Assembly (NCBI GenBank): GCA_910584345.1
Contig: CAJTZX010000004.1
Location: 1 to 64,000 of the forward strand
Length of the DNA: 64,000 bases
Source: an uncultured Eubacterium sp.
GTDB taxonomy: Bacteria > Bacillota > Clostridia > Lachnospirales > Lachnospiraceae
Direction: 5' to 3'
Positions 32,469 through 41,762 of this stretch are shown one piece after another. The notes beneath the pieces are model-generated. The model was not told the DNA's origin. It made no database searches and was given only the letters and a program-made list of their open reading frames with translations. Every line of letters begins with the position of its first letter. The stretch's first letter is position 1. Position numbers and translations under genes: made by a program.

Positions 32469-34145
32469 GTGGAGATCAATTCAATAAATGCTGCGGTTTT
32501 GGCAAAAATGTTTTTAAATGGAGCAAAAAATCTGGAAGCGAAAAAAGAATGGATTAATGAGCTGAATGTCTTTCCGGTTCCGGATGGAGATACCGGGACC
32601 AATATGTCTATGACGATTCTTTCAGCGGCCAAGGAAGTAAGCGCGCTGGAACAGCCGGATATGGCATCGATTGCGAAAGCGATTTCTTCCGGGTCACTTC
32701 GTGGTGCGAGAGGAAATTCAGGCGTTATATTATCTCAGCTGTTTCGCGGATTTACAAAGGTGATCGCAAAGGAGCAGGAGATTACGGTTCCGGTTTTGTC
32801 TGCTGCGTTTCAAAAGGCAGTAGAAACTGCATACAAGGCAGTTATGAAACCAAAGGAAGGCACAATTCTAACAGTTGCAAGAGGAGCCGCAGATAAGGCT
32901 GCTCAAATGGCAGAAGAGACAGAGGACCTTGTCTGTTTTTTGGATGAAGTAATCAAAGAAGCAGAGCGTGTTTTGAAAAAAACACCGGATATGCTTCCAG
33001 TACTTAAGCAGGCAGGTGTCGTAGACTCTGGCGGGCAGGGGCTTGTTGTAATCCTGCAGGGGAATTATGACGCGCTGCTTGGCAAGGAGATCGATACGGC
33101 GATTGAAACAGGGCCGGCGGCAGAGGTTCGAAAGATTACAAAAGAGACAGAGGCGGAGATTAAGTTTGGCTATTGTACGGAATTTATTATTGTATTGAAC
33201 CATCCGCTGACAGATCATGCAGAGCGTAAATACAAAGCATTTTTGGAATCCATTGGTGACTCGATTGTGGTTGTAGCTGACGATGAAATCGTAAAGACCC
33301 ATGTACATACCAATGATCCGGGACTTGCGATCCAGGAAGCATTGACACATGGTTCTTTGAGCAGGATTAAAATCGACAATATGCGTGAAGAGCATCAGGA
33401 ACGTCTGATTAAAGACGCACAGAAGCTTGCGGCACAGCAGGCAGCGCAGGCAGCAGAGCCGTTAAGCGAACAGGAAAGCGAGTATAAAGATATCGGTTTT
33501 ATCGCAGTATCGGTTGGAGAGGGATTAAGCGAAGTTTTCCGCGGACTTGGCGCCGACTATATGATCGAAGGCGGACAGACGATGAATCCAAGTACGGAAG
33601 ATATTTTAAATGCAATTGCAAATGTACCAGCAGATCATGTGTTTGTACTGCCAAATAATAAAAATATCATACTTGCAGCAAATCAGGCAGCGGCTTTGTC
33701 CGAAGAGAAGCAGGTGCACGTCATACCGACAAAGACGATTCCACAAGGAATAACAGCACTCATTAATTTTATTCCAGAGCAGACGGCAGAGGAAAACGAA
33801 TCACGTATGCTGGATGAGATTAAAAATGTAAAAACCGGGCAGGTAACCTATGCTGTACGAGACACAGTGATTGATGATAAGGAAATCCGCCAGGATGATT
33901 ATATGGGAATCGGCGATAAGACAATTCTTGCAGTTGGCAAAGAACTAGAGCAGGTAACGCTTACGATGGCGGAAAGCATGATTGACGATGATTCTGCAAT
34001 TGTCAGCATCTATTATGGAGAAGAAGTCAAAGAGGATGACGCAAATGCGATTGCAGAAAAGATTATGGCAAATCACGCCGATCTTGAGGTAGAAGTACAG
34101 TATGGCGGACAGCCGATTTACTATTATCTGATCTCGGTAGAATAG
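32469..34145 (+). CDS. fakA: DAK2 (DhaL) domain fatty acid kinase-like protein (YloV/FakA)
   Basis: A 558-residue protein with an N-terminal DhaL kinase domain (NVFPVPDGDTGTNMSMT, GSLRGARGNSGVILSQLFRG, KEGTILTVARGAAD, VVDSGGQGLVVIL) that holds ADP-Mg, a linker domain and a C-terminal region resembling DegV/FakB contacts (DIGFIAVSVGEGLSEVF, PNNKNIILAANQAA). FakA phosphorylates fatty acids bound to FakB. The GTG at 32469 is the likely start because AAGGAGG ends 8 bases upstream; a TTG at 32463 is too close. It is in an operon with the Asp23 gene before it and recG 13 bases after it. Confidence 0.9.
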   Translation: MEINSINAAVLAKMFLNGAKNLEAKKEWINELNVFPVPDGDTGTNMSMTILSAAKEVSALEQPDMASIAKAISSGSLRGARGNSGVILSQLFRGFTKVIAKEQEITVPVLSAAFQKAVETAYKAVMKPKEGTILTVARGAADKAAQMAEETEDLVCFLDEVIKEAERVLKKTPDMLPVLKQAGVVDSGGQGLVVILQGNYDALLGKEIDTAIETGPAAEVRKITKETEAEIKFGYCTEFIIVLNHPLTDHAERKYKAFLESIGDSIVVVADDEIVKTHVHTNDPGLAIQEALTHGSLSRIKIDNMREEHQERLIKDAQKLAAQQAAQAAEPLSEQESEYKDIGFIAVSVGEGLSEVFRGLGADYMIEGGQTMNPSTEDILNAIANVPADHVFVLPNNKNIILAANQAAALSEEKQVHVIPTKTIPQGITALINFIPEQTAEENESRMLDEIKNVKTGQVTYAVRDTVIDDKEIRQDDYMGIGDKTILAVGKELEQVTLTMAESMIDDDSAIVSIYYGEEVKEDDANAIAEKIMANHADLEVEVQYGGQPIYYYLISVE

Positions 34146-34158
34146 GCTGGTGGTTTCC

Positions 34159-36216
34159 ATGGAGATTACGACACCTATCAACGTTGTAAAGGGCGTGGGA
34201 GCAAAGACGGAACAGTTGTTTCAAAAAACAGGAGTATACACCATCGGTGATATACTCCTTCGTTTTCCAAGAGAATATACGAAGTTCCCGATACCGGTTG
34301 AAATCAGCAAAGCGGCTGTAGGGCACAAGCAGGCGGTCATTGTCCGTGTGGATGCACCTGTGATCGTAAAACGGACAAGATCCATGCAGATAGCGATTTT
34401 AACGGCTATGCATCAAAACCAAAAAATGGAATGTATATGGTTTCGAATGCCATATGTGCGTAACACGCTGGTCAAAGGCCAGACATTTATTTTATATGGA
34501 ACGGTACAAGACAAAAGCGGTCTGCTTTCGATGGAGCAGCCTGTGATCTATACGCAAGAACAATATCAGGCGGTTGCTGATTCCCTACAGCCTGTTTATG
34601 GCCTGACCATGGGACTTACTAACAACCTGTATAAAAAGACGCTGCGCCAGGTTTTGGATGCAGGAATGTTACTTCCAGATTATTTGCCTGCGGAAACAAA
34701 AAAAACATTTGGATTGGCAGAATACAATTATGCAGTTTCCCAGATTCATTTTCCAAAAGATTTTGATGCATTGACACAAGCGAGGAGACGCCTTGTATTC
34801 GATGAATTTTTTTTGTTTTTATTATATATGCATCTGCAAAAAGAACAAGGGCAAAAACTCAAAAATATCTATCGGTTTCAAGATAACGACCTGATCTCTC
34901 CGCTGTTAGAAAAGCTTCCTTACACGCTGACAAATGCCCAGCTGCGGGTATTAAAGGACATTCAAAAGGATCTGCATGGGCCTTATATTATGCAGCGGTT
35001 GATACAAGGAGACGTTGGCTCCGGTAAAACAATCGTAGCATTTTTGGCCATGTATCTGGCATCTGCAAACGGCTATCAGTCAGCGATTATGGCGCCGACG
35101 GAAGTGCTTGCTGCGCAGCATTATGAGACGTTTGAACAGTACATAGAGCTGTTTGGCATAAAAACACATCTCGTTTTGCTGACAGGTGCTATGACGGCAA
35201 AACAAAAACGCAGGGCTTATGAGCGGATGCAGCTGTTTCCAGATGCAATGATTGTCGGTACTCATGCGCTGTTTCAGGAAAAAGCGGTTTATGACAATCT
35301 TGCACTTGTTATTACAGACGAGCAGCATCGGTTCGGCGTCAGGCAGAGAGAAACTTTTTCGTTAAAAGGAGAAAGCCCGCATATTCTTGTAATGAGCGCA
35401 ACTCCGATTCCGCGTACACTGGCTATTATTTTATATGGTGATTTGGACATATCCGTCATAGATGAAGTTCCGGCCAGACGGCTTCCGATTAAAAACTGTG
35501 TCGTTGGCAGCGGCTGGCGTCCAAATGCATATGAATTTATACGCAAAGAAATTGAAGCTGGACATCAGGCATATGTAATTTGCCCGCTTGTGGAAGCGAG
35601 TGAAAATGCAGAAGGGGAAAATGTCATAGACTATAGCGAAAAACTCAAACAGGCGCTTGCCGATGACATAGAGGTTGCTTTTTTGCATGGAAAAATGCGT
35701 GCAGATATGAAAAACAAAGTCATGGAAGCATTTGCGGCAAATGAAATACAGGTGCTTGTATCAACGACAGTAGTCGAGGTTGGCGTAAACGTGCCGAACG
35801 CAACTGTTATGATGATTGAAGACGCACAGCGGTTCGGACTGGCGCAGCTGCATCAGCTGCGCGGACGTGTAGGCCGCGGAGAGGCACAATCTTATTGTAT
35901 TATGATAAATACGTCAGATGCAAAAGGAGCCGGAAAAAGATTGGATGTGCTGAATAAGACGAATGATGGATTTCAGATTGCGAGCGAAGATTTAAAACTG
36001 CGCGGTCCAGGAGATTTTTTCGGCATACGTCAAAGCGGGGATATGGAATTTCAGCTGGCAGATATTTATCAGGACGCTAAAGTGCTGCAGCAGGCTCAGG
36101 ACGAAGTAAAAAGAATCCTTTCCATCGACAGAGAGCTTGTATTACCGGAGCATGAAGGAATTTTGCGAAAGGCAGAGGAGTATTTTGAAAGACAGATGGA
36201 AAGGTTAAATTTATAA
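34159..36216 (+). CDS. recG: ATP-dependent DNA helicase RecG
   Basis: A 685-residue RecG: wedge domain (INVVKGVGAKTEQLFQ, DILLRFPREY), helicase motif I GDVGSGKTIVA, motif Ia MAPTEVLAAQHY, motif II DEQH in ITDEQHRFGVRQRE, motif III MSATPIPRTL, motifs IV-VI (VEVGVNVPNATVM, QLHQLRGRVGRG) and the C-terminal GPGDFFGIRQSG segment. It reverses stalled forks and processes junctions. ATG 34159 (after GGTGG) is preferred to the GTG at 34150. It ends in a strong bidirectional terminator. Confidence 0.97.
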   Translation: MEITTPINVVKGVGAKTEQLFQKTGVYTIGDILLRFPREYTKFPIPVEISKAAVGHKQAVIVRVDAPVIVKRTRSMQIAILTAMHQNQKMECIWFRMPYVRNTLVKGQTFILYGTVQDKSGLLSMEQPVIYTQEQYQAVADSLQPVYGLTMGLTNNLYKKTLRQVLDAGMLLPDYLPAETKKTFGLAEYNYAVSQIHFPKDFDALTQARRRLVFDEFFLFLLYMHLQKEQGQKLKNIYRFQDNDLISPLLEKLPYTLTNAQLRVLKDIQKDLHGPYIMQRLIQGDVGSGKTIVAFLAMYLASANGYQSAIMAPTEVLAAQHYETFEQYIELFGIKTHLVLLTGAMTAKQKRRAYERMQLFPDAMIVGTHALFQEKAVYDNLALVITDEQHRFGVRQRETFSLKGESPHILVMSATPIPRTLAIILYGDLDISVIDEVPARRLPIKNCVVGSGWRPNAYEFIRKEIEAGHQAYVICPLVEASENAEGENVIDYSEKLKQALADDIEVAFLHGKMRADMKNKVMEAFAANEIQVLVSTTVVEVGVNVPNATVMMIEDAQRFGLAQLHQLRGRVGRGEAQSYCIMINTSDAKGAGKRLDVLNKTNDGFQIASEDLKLRGPGDFFGIRQSGDMEFQLADIYQDAKVLQQAQDEVKRILSIDRELVLPEHEGILRKAEEYFERQMERLNL

Positions 36217-36283
36217 AAAAAGAACTGCTGCACTTAGATTTTAAAAATCTTTTTAAACGATCTTAGTGCATCAGTTCTTTTTT
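36215..36283. terminator. Bidirectional terminator between recG and the SASP gene
   Basis: AAAAAAGAACTGCTGCACT(TAGAT) pairs with ATCTTAGTGCATCAGTTC and a following TTTTTT run over about 24 bp with two mismatches. A-run and T-run on both sides fit the convergent genes. Confidence 0.9.
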
Positions 36284-36378
36284 GTTTGCCAAAGCAAGTG
36301 AATTTCATATTCCTGTGAATGATAAAAATCTGATGCTATGGCATGCGCAGGCAGTTTCTTAATAAAATGAATCTAAGA

Positions 36379-36585
36379 TTATTCTTCCCCTGCCATCTGT
36401 TTTTCTTGGGCTTCAATCATCTTTTTCACCATATAACCACCCACGGAACCGTTCTGACGGGAAGTTAAATCACCGTTATAACCTTTTTTCAACGGCACAC
36501 CGAGTTCATCTGCGACCTCGTATTTGAAACGGTTTAATGCTTCCTTTGCTTCTGGTACTGCGTTTTGATTAGAATGATTACTCAT
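36379..36585 (-). CDS. Alpha/beta-type small acid-soluble spore protein
   Basis: A 68-residue SASP that coats and protects spore DNA. The family pattern EALNRFKYEVADELGV, the GPR protease-site region and GYNGDLTSRQNGSVGGYMVKKMI are present. GGAGGCAATT precedes the ATG. A sigma-G-like promoter lies 53-82 bases upstream, which fits forespore expression. The gene stands alone between recG and rqcH. Confidence 0.95.
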   Translation of the reverse strand: MSNHSNQNAVPEAKEALNRFKYEVADELGVPLKKGYNGDLTSRQNGSVGGYMVKKMIEAQEKQMAGEE

Positions 36586-36612
36586 AGTTAATTGCCTCCT
36601 TTATCCTGAGTG

Positions 36613-36634
36613 TTGTAAACATGTTTGTTTACAA
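36613..36634 (-). other. Inverted repeat in the SASP leader
   Basis: TTGTAAAC and GTTTACAA, 8-bp perfect arms around ATGTTT, lie between the -10 box and the ribosome site of the SASP gene. It could be an operator (for example for a forespore regulator) or an mRNA stem. No protein is assigned. Confidence 0.55.
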
Positions 36635-36637
36635 GAC

Positions 36638-36667
36638 TATTATGTCCGCAATAAATTTTCTTATTCT
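36638..36667 (-). promoter_or_regulatory. Sigma-G-like promoter of the SASP gene
   Basis: Minus strand: AGAATA (36667-36662; sigma-G consensus TGAATA), a 17-base spacer and CATAATA (36644-36638; consensus CATACTA). Confidence 0.7.
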
Positions 36668-36747
36668 GGTGATGACAGGCAGGAGAGGAAGATTGTGGAA
36701 ATTTTACACAAGCATACGGGCGGCAAGGAAATATTATTGAAAATAAC

Positions 36748-36776
36748 TTGCGGTATTTGTATATTTACGATACAAT
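36748..36776 (+). promoter_or_regulatory. Sigma-A promoter of rqcH
   Basis: TTGCGG (36748-36753), 17 bases and TACAAT (36771-36776), about 55 bases before the start. Confidence 0.6.
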
Positions 36777-36832
36777 GCCGTAGAAGGGAACAGTTTGGTG
36801 GCCTGAACTGTTATTAGAAGGGAGTGAAAGTT

Positions 36833-38569
36833 TTGGCTTTTGATGGAATCGTAATTGCAAATTTAGTATCAGAACTTAATCAGGTTGTGCTTCATGCACG
36901 TATATATAAAATTGCTCAGCCGGAGAAGGATGCGCTACTTTTGACTTTAAAAAGTTCCTGTGGGCAGAAGCGGCTGTTTTTATCTGCAAGTGCATCTTTG
37001 CCGCTTATTTATCTTACAGATACGAATAAACCAAGTCCTATGACAGCCCCCAATTTTTGTATGCTACTGCGCAAGCATATCGCAAACGGGCGGATTGTAA
37101 AAATCTGGCAGCCGCAGATGGAGCGTATTATACATTTTGAAATCGAACATTTGGATGATCTGGGCGATGTACGTAAAAAAACACTTACGATTGAACTGAT
37201 GGGAAAACACAGTAATCTGATATTCACAGATGAAAAAAACAGGATCATTGACAGTATTAAGCATGTATCCGCACAGGTCAGCTCTGTACGGGAAGTTTTG
37301 CCGGGACGGGATTATTTTATTCCAACACAAGGAAAACTTAATCCGCTTTTTACAGATGAGTCACAATTTCAATCGCAAGTGCTTAACAAACCACTGACAG
37401 CAGCAAAAGCCATATATACTGCATATACCGGAATCAGCCCATGTATAGCCAACGAAATCTGTTATCGGGCAGGACTGGACGGCGATGCACCGACAGCCAG
37501 CTTTGGAGAAGAAGAAAAAAGACGGCTCAGCGATCAGTTTTTACAGATGATGCATGATATCAAGGAAGAAAAATTTTATCCGAATATTGTTTTTGAAAAC
37601 CGCAGGCCGTTTGAATTTTCGTCCGTGCGGCTAACACAATATCAGCATTTGGAACGGGAAGATTCAACTTCTGTCTCTGCAATACTTGAACATTTTTATG
37701 CTGCGCGTGATACGTATACAAGAATCCGGCAAAAATCCGTAGATCTTCGAAAAATTACATCAACCGCACTGGAGCGCAGTCATAAAAAATATCAGCTTCA
37801 GCTCAAACAGTTAAAAGATACGGAAAAAAGAGATAAATACAAAGTATACGGAGAACTCATCAATACCTATGGATACGGTCTGGAAGAAGGCATAAAATCA
37901 TTTGAAGCATTAAATTATTATACAAATGAAACGATACAAATTCCATTGGATCCACAACTGACTCCAATGGAAAATTCGAAAAAGTATTTTGAAAAATATA
38001 ATAAACTGAAACGAACCTATGAAGCATTATCAGATTTGACCGTAGAGACAAAAGCAGAAATCGAACATTTGGAATCCATCGCTACGTCGCTTGACATTGC
38101 GCTTGACGAAGACGATCTGGTGCAGATTAAACAAGAACTGATCGAATATGGATATATTCGCCGTAAAGGCCACGATAAAAAACAAAAGATAAAAAGCAAG
38201 CCCTTTCATTACCGTTCCTCCGATGGATTTGATATTTATATAGGAAAGAACAACTATCAAAACGAAGAGCTGACGTTTAAATATGCAAATGGGGGAGATT
38301 GGTGGTTTCATGCAAAAAAAATGCCAGGTTCCCATGTCATCGTTAAAACAAATGGGCAGGAATTACCAGACCGCACATTTGAAGAAGCTGCTATGCTGGC
38401 AGGATATTACTCAAAAGGCAGAGAGGCGGAAAAGCTAGAAATTGACTATTTGCAGCGTAAAAACGTAAAAAAACCAAATGGATCGGCTCCTGGATTTGTT
38501 GTTTATTATACGAACTATTCAATGACGATTCATCCAGATATTGCGGGGATAGAGAGGCTTGCGGATTAA
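36833..38569 (+). CDS. rqcH: Rqc2 homolog RqcH (NFACT family, fibronectin-binding-like)
   Basis: A 579-residue NFACT protein that binds obstructed 50S subunits and adds C-terminal alanine tails. The N-terminal NFACT-N domain begins AFDGIVIANLVSELN and contains MGKHSNLIF; a long coiled coil (about 300-420) follows, and the NFACT-R domain reads FDIYIGKNNYQNEELTFKYANGGDWWFHAKKMPGSHVIV. The start is probably TTG at 36833, giving the usual MAFDGI, with AAGGGAGTG six bases before it; a GTG nine bases earlier is the alternative. It has its own promoter. Confidence 0.93.
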   Translation: MAFDGIVIANLVSELNQVVLHARIYKIAQPEKDALLLTLKSSCGQKRLFLSASASLPLIYLTDTNKPSPMTAPNFCMLLRKHIANGRIVKIWQPQMERIIHFEIEHLDDLGDVRKKTLTIELMGKHSNLIFTDEKNRIIDSIKHVSAQVSSVREVLPGRDYFIPTQGKLNPLFTDESQFQSQVLNKPLTAAKAIYTAYTGISPCIANEICYRAGLDGDAPTASFGEEEKRRLSDQFLQMMHDIKEEKFYPNIVFENRRPFEFSSVRLTQYQHLEREDSTSVSAILEHFYAARDTYTRIRQKSVDLRKITSTALERSHKKYQLQLKQLKDTEKRDKYKVYGELINTYGYGLEEGIKSFEALNYYTNETIQIPLDPQLTPMENSKKYFEKYNKLKRTYEALSDLTVETKAEIEHLESIATSLDIALDEDDLVQIKQELIEYGYIRRKGHDKKQKIKSKPFHYRSSDGFDIYIGKNNYQNEELTFKYANGGDWWFHAKKMPGSHVIVKTNGQELPDRTFEEAAMLAGYYSKGREAEKLEIDYLQRKNVKKPNGSAPGFVVYYTNYSMTIHPDIAGIERLAD

Positions 38570-38621
38570 GAAGATAGAACCGTGAAATTATAAAATATTT
38601 TCAAATTTTTCCAAGAAAAAA

Positions 38622-38650
38622 TTGACTAATAACATTCAAATGTCTATAAT
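38622..38650 (+). promoter_or_regulatory. Sigma-A promoter of the yicC-remA-rpoZ operon
   Basis: TTGACT (38622-38627), 17 bases and TATAAT (38645-38650), about 75 bases ahead of the first start codon. Confidence 0.85.
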
Positions 38651-38725
38651 AAGAGTATCTATGCAAATATATGCAAAAAGAAAGCAACGCAAAATCGGCA
38701 ACCCCAATTGGAGGGAACAAAGATT

Positions 38726-39604
38726 ATGATAAAGAGCATGACCGGGTTTGGCAGATACGAGGCTGTCAAAGACAAGATGAAGATTACGGTAGAGATGAGG
38801 GCGGTCAATCATAGATATTTGGATATTAGTGTCCGAATACCGAAAAAACTCAGTAATTTTGAAAGCGCCATCCGTTTGATTTTAAAAGAATATATCCAAA
38901 GGGGCAAAGTAGATGTCTTTGTCTCTTATGAAGATTTTTCAGAAACGGAATGTGCGTTGTGCTATAATGAGTTTCTTGCCGGAGAATATTTGAAATATCT
39001 GCGTCAGATGGCAGAGACGTTTCAGGTCAGGGATGATATTACAGTTAGTACATTGGCCAGGTTCCCGGATGTTTTTACGATGCAGGAGCAGGATGCGGAT
39101 GAGACACAATTAAAAGAAGATTTGGAAGAAGCAGTGCGCAAAGCTGCTGAATTATTTGTGGATTCCAGGACGAAAGAAGGAGAAAACCTGAAAAATGACC
39201 TTTTAGGAAAGCTGGATGAGATGCTGGAAGATGTTCGTTTTATTGAGGAGCATTCTCCGCAGATTATTGAGCAGTATCATGAAAAGTTAAAAGCAAAGGT
39301 AAAAGAACTTCTTGGGGATAAGCAGTTAGATGAAAGCCGTATTGCGGCAGAAGTTACGATCTATGCAGATAAAGTCTGTGTAGATGAGGAAATTGTCCGT
39401 CTGCGCAGCCACATTGAATCCGTGAAAAAAGAACTGCTGACAGGCGGAAGTATTGGAAGAAAGCTGGATTTTATTGCACAGGAAATGAACCGTGAGGCAA
39501 ATACGATTTTATCAAAGACGAGTGATCTTGCGGTATCGGATACTGGCATTGAGTTAAAGACTTCGATTGAGAAGGTGCGGGAACAGATCCAAAATATTGA
39601 GTAA
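38726..39604 (+). CDS. YicC/YloC-family endoribonuclease
   Basis: A 292-residue YicC-family protein: IKSMTGFGRYE, VEMRAVNHRYLDISVRIPK at the N-terminus and the C-terminal DUF1732 domain ending GSIGRKLDFIAQEMNREANTILSK...GIELKTSIEKVREQIQNIE. The family cleaves RNA in vitro and in E. coli affects sRNA turnover. ATG 38726 follows GGAGGG; a TTG frame start at 38708 overlaps that site. It is the first gene of the yicC-remA-rpoZ unit. Confidence 0.93.
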   Translation: MIKSMTGFGRYEAVKDKMKITVEMRAVNHRYLDISVRIPKKLSNFESAIRLILKEYIQRGKVDVFVSYEDFSETECALCYNEFLAGEYLKYLRQMAETFQVRDDITVSTLARFPDVFTMQEQDADETQLKEDLEEAVRKAAELFVDSRTKEGENLKNDLLGKLDEMLEDVRFIEEHSPQIIEQYHEKLKAKVKELLGDKQLDESRIAAEVTIYADKVCVDEEIVRLRSHIESVKKELLTGGSIGRKLDFIAQEMNREANTILSKTSDLAVSDTGIELKTSIEKVREQIQNIE

Positions 39605-39628
39605 GAAGTTTGGTAAAGGTGATCTGCA

Positions 39629-39886
39629 ATGTCAAAATTAATGAATATCGGATTTGGGAATGTCGTTAATACAGATAAAATCTTATGTATCATTACCCCG
39701 GATTCAGCTCCGGCAAAACGCCAGGTTCAGCGGGCAAAAGAGGAAAACAGGCTGATTGACGCTACACAGGGACGCCGTACAAGATCGGTTATTTTTACCG
39801 TTAATCAGGTTGTTATTATTTCTGCACTGCAGCCGGATACGCTTGCCGGCCGTTTTGGAAATGAAGAACGTATATTGGAAAAATAA
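39629..39886 (+). CDS. remA: Extracellular matrix regulatory protein RemA (DUF370)
   Basis: An 85-residue DUF370/RemA protein: MSKLMNIGFGNVVNTDKIL, APAKRQVQRAKEENRLIDATQGRRTRSVI and VIISALQPDTLAGRF are nearly invariant in the family. In Bacillus it is a DNA-binding activator of biofilm matrix genes that forms arginine-rich rings. AAAGGTGATC precedes the ATG. gmk, its usual next gene, is not here; rpoZ follows after 65 bases. Confidence 0.96.
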   Translation: MSKLMNIGFGNVVNTDKILCIITPDSAPAKRQVQRAKEENRLIDATQGRRTRSVIFTVNQVVIISALQPDTLAGRFGNEERILEK

Positions 39887-39951
39887 TGGAAGATAGATTG
39901 TAACAGATTGGATTTGAGTGTTACAGCAGATTTGAAAGGAGATCAATCAAT

Positions 39952-40299
39952 ATGATACATCCATCTTATGTGGAATTAATGCAGGTTGTAAACAGCGACC
40001 AGACAGAAATTGGGGAAGAACCGGTCATTAACAGCAGGTATTCGATTGTAATTGCTACAGCCAAACGTGCCAGACAGATTATTGGCGGAGATGAACCGAT
40101 GATTACAAAAGCTGCAGGCAGAAAGCCTTTATCTGTTGCCGTACAGGAGCTATACGAAGGGAAAGTAAAGATCGTCGGAGAGGATGATATGGCAGATAAA
40201 GTGAATGAGGAGAGTGAGGGAAGTGAAACAAACGAAAACAGTGGAATAAGCAATAGTGCCGGGATTTCAGAAATTACGCAGGAATATGCAGATCATTAA
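39952..40299 (+). CDS. rpoZ: DNA-directed RNA polymerase omega subunit
   Basis: A 115-residue omega subunit: MIHPSYVELMQVV, INSRYSIVIATAKRARQII, KPLSVAVQELYEGKVKI. The last 35 residues are an acidic, serine-rich tail (NEESEGSETNENSGISNS) beyond the folded part. GGAGATC precedes the ATG. It lies in the slot after remA but without gmk between. Confidence 0.93.
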   Translation: MIHPSYVELMQVVNSDQTEIGEEPVINSRYSIVIATAKRARQIIGGDEPMITKAAGRKPLSVAVQELYEGKVKIVGEDDMADKVNEESEGSETNENSGISNSAGISEITQEYADH

Positions 40300-40329
40300 A
40301 ATCTGCATATTTGTATGATTGGAACAGAG

Positions 40330-40356
40330 GGTTGTGCCTGCCGCACAACCTTTTTT
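40330..40356 (+). terminator. Terminator between rpoZ and rimO
   Basis: GGTTGTGC, loop CTGCC, GCACAACC, then TTTTTT. It lies only 20 bases before the rimO start, leaving no room for a normal promoter downstream of it. Confidence 0.9.
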
Positions 40357-40375
40357 ACAAGGAGAAGGTTTTTAT

Positions 40376-41725
40376 ATGGAAGAAATGGATGTTAACAGCA
40401 TATTTTTCGTTTCACTTGGATGTGATAAAAATTTGGTAGATTCTGAGTTTATGCTCGGAACGCTGCAGGAAAACGGCTGGATGATTACAAATGATGAAAA
40501 AAAGGCGGATATTATTATCGTCAATACTTGTTGTTTTATTCATGATGCCAAAGAAGAAAGTATCCAGACGATTCTTGAAATGGCAGATTATAAAAAAACG
40601 GGTAAATGTAAAGGACTACTCGTGACAGGCTGTTTGGCACAGCGGTATCAGCAGGAAATACGCAAGGAAATACCGGAAGTGGATGCTGTTTTGGGTACGA
40701 ATTCTTATGATGACCTTGTACATGCTTTACAAGAAGTATTAGAAGGCAAGACGTATGAAAATTTTCAAACGTTAGAAACGATACCAGGGCAAATGCATCA
40801 CAAAAGAAGTATTACAACAGGCGGACATTATGCATATCTTAAAATCGCAGAGGGATGCAACAAGCATTGTACGTACTGCATTATTCCGTCAATTCGCGGC
40901 AATTACCGCAGCATTCCGATGAAAGAGCTGCTTTGGCAAGCAGAGCAGTTAGCAGAAGCAGGAGTGAAAGAGCTGATTTTGATCGCTCAGGAAACGACAT
41001 TGTATGGGATAGATTTGTATGGAGAAAAATCATTAGACAAGCTTTTAGATGAACTGAATCAGATAAAAGGGCTGTGCTGGATCCGTATTTTATACTGTTA
41101 TCCAGAAGAAATTGACGACAGGCTGATTGCAGCGATCAAAAGGAATGACAAAGTCTGCCATTATCTGGACATGCCGATTCAGCATGCGAATCATGAGATT
41201 TTACGGCGTATGGGACGACGGACAAGCAAACAAGAGATTCAAACGATTGTAACAAAATTACGCAGAGAAATACCGGATATCTGTCTGCGGACAACTCTTA
41301 TTTGCGGATTTCCGGGAGAAACGCAGGCACAGCATGAAGAACTGATGGAATTTATCAATGAAATGGAATTTGATCGTCTGGGAGCTTTCACTTATTCACC
41401 GGAAGAGGGGACTGCAGCAGCAGAATTTTCAGAGCAGGTCGAAGAGGAGATCAAGCTCACCTGGCAGGAAGAAGTCATGGAATTGGAGCAGGAAATTATT
41501 TTTGACAAGACTGCAGATATGAAAGATCAGATCATTTGGGCATTGGTAGAAGGAAAGCTTTCCGATGAAAATATTTATGTGGCAAGAACGTATCGTGATG
41601 CACCGGACATTGACGGTTATGTGTTTATATCAGAGCTAGATAAGGAGCTGATGACCGGGGATTTTGTCAAAGTACGTATTACGGGTTCTTTGGATTACGA
41701 TCTGACGGCGGAATATCTGCCATAA
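40376..41725 (+). CDS. rimO: Ribosomal protein S12 methylthiotransferase
   Basis: A 449-residue radical-SAM enzyme that adds a methylthio group to the conserved Asp of S12. N-terminal cluster cysteines are in FVSLGCDKNLVDSE, VNTCCFIHDAKEES and TGCLAQRY; the radical-SAM motif is CNKHCTYC; GRTHQ... is replaced by the normal RRMGRRTSKQEI and the C-terminus is a TRAM domain. The LGCDKN and CCFIHDA details separate RimO from MiaB. ATG 40376 has AAGGAGAAGG upstream. It is followed 37 bases later by pgsA. Confidence 0.95.
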   Translation: MEEMDVNSIFFVSLGCDKNLVDSEFMLGTLQENGWMITNDEKKADIIIVNTCCFIHDAKEESIQTILEMADYKKTGKCKGLLVTGCLAQRYQQEIRKEIPEVDAVLGTNSYDDLVHALQEVLEGKTYENFQTLETIPGQMHHKRSITTGGHYAYLKIAEGCNKHCTYCIIPSIRGNYRSIPMKELLWQAEQLAEAGVKELILIAQETTLYGIDLYGEKSLDKLLDELNQIKGLCWIRILYCYPEEIDDRLIAAIKRNDKVCHYLDMPIQHANHEILRRMGRRTSKQEIQTIVTKLRREIPDICLRTTLICGFPGETQAQHEELMEFINEMEFDRLGAFTYSPEEGTAAAEFSEQVEEEIKLTWQEEVMELEQEIIFDKTADMKDQIIWALVEGKLSDENIYVARTYRDAPDIDGYVFISELDKELMTGDFVKVRITGSLDYDLTAEYLP

Positions 41726-41762
41726 GAGACGGGTTGCTATTTCTATATAAGGAGGGGAGACT

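Noticed and set aside
32868..33395. A 175-codon frame antisense to the fakA-like gene
   Set aside because: Cysteine/arginine-rich mirror of a conserved gene with no start signal.
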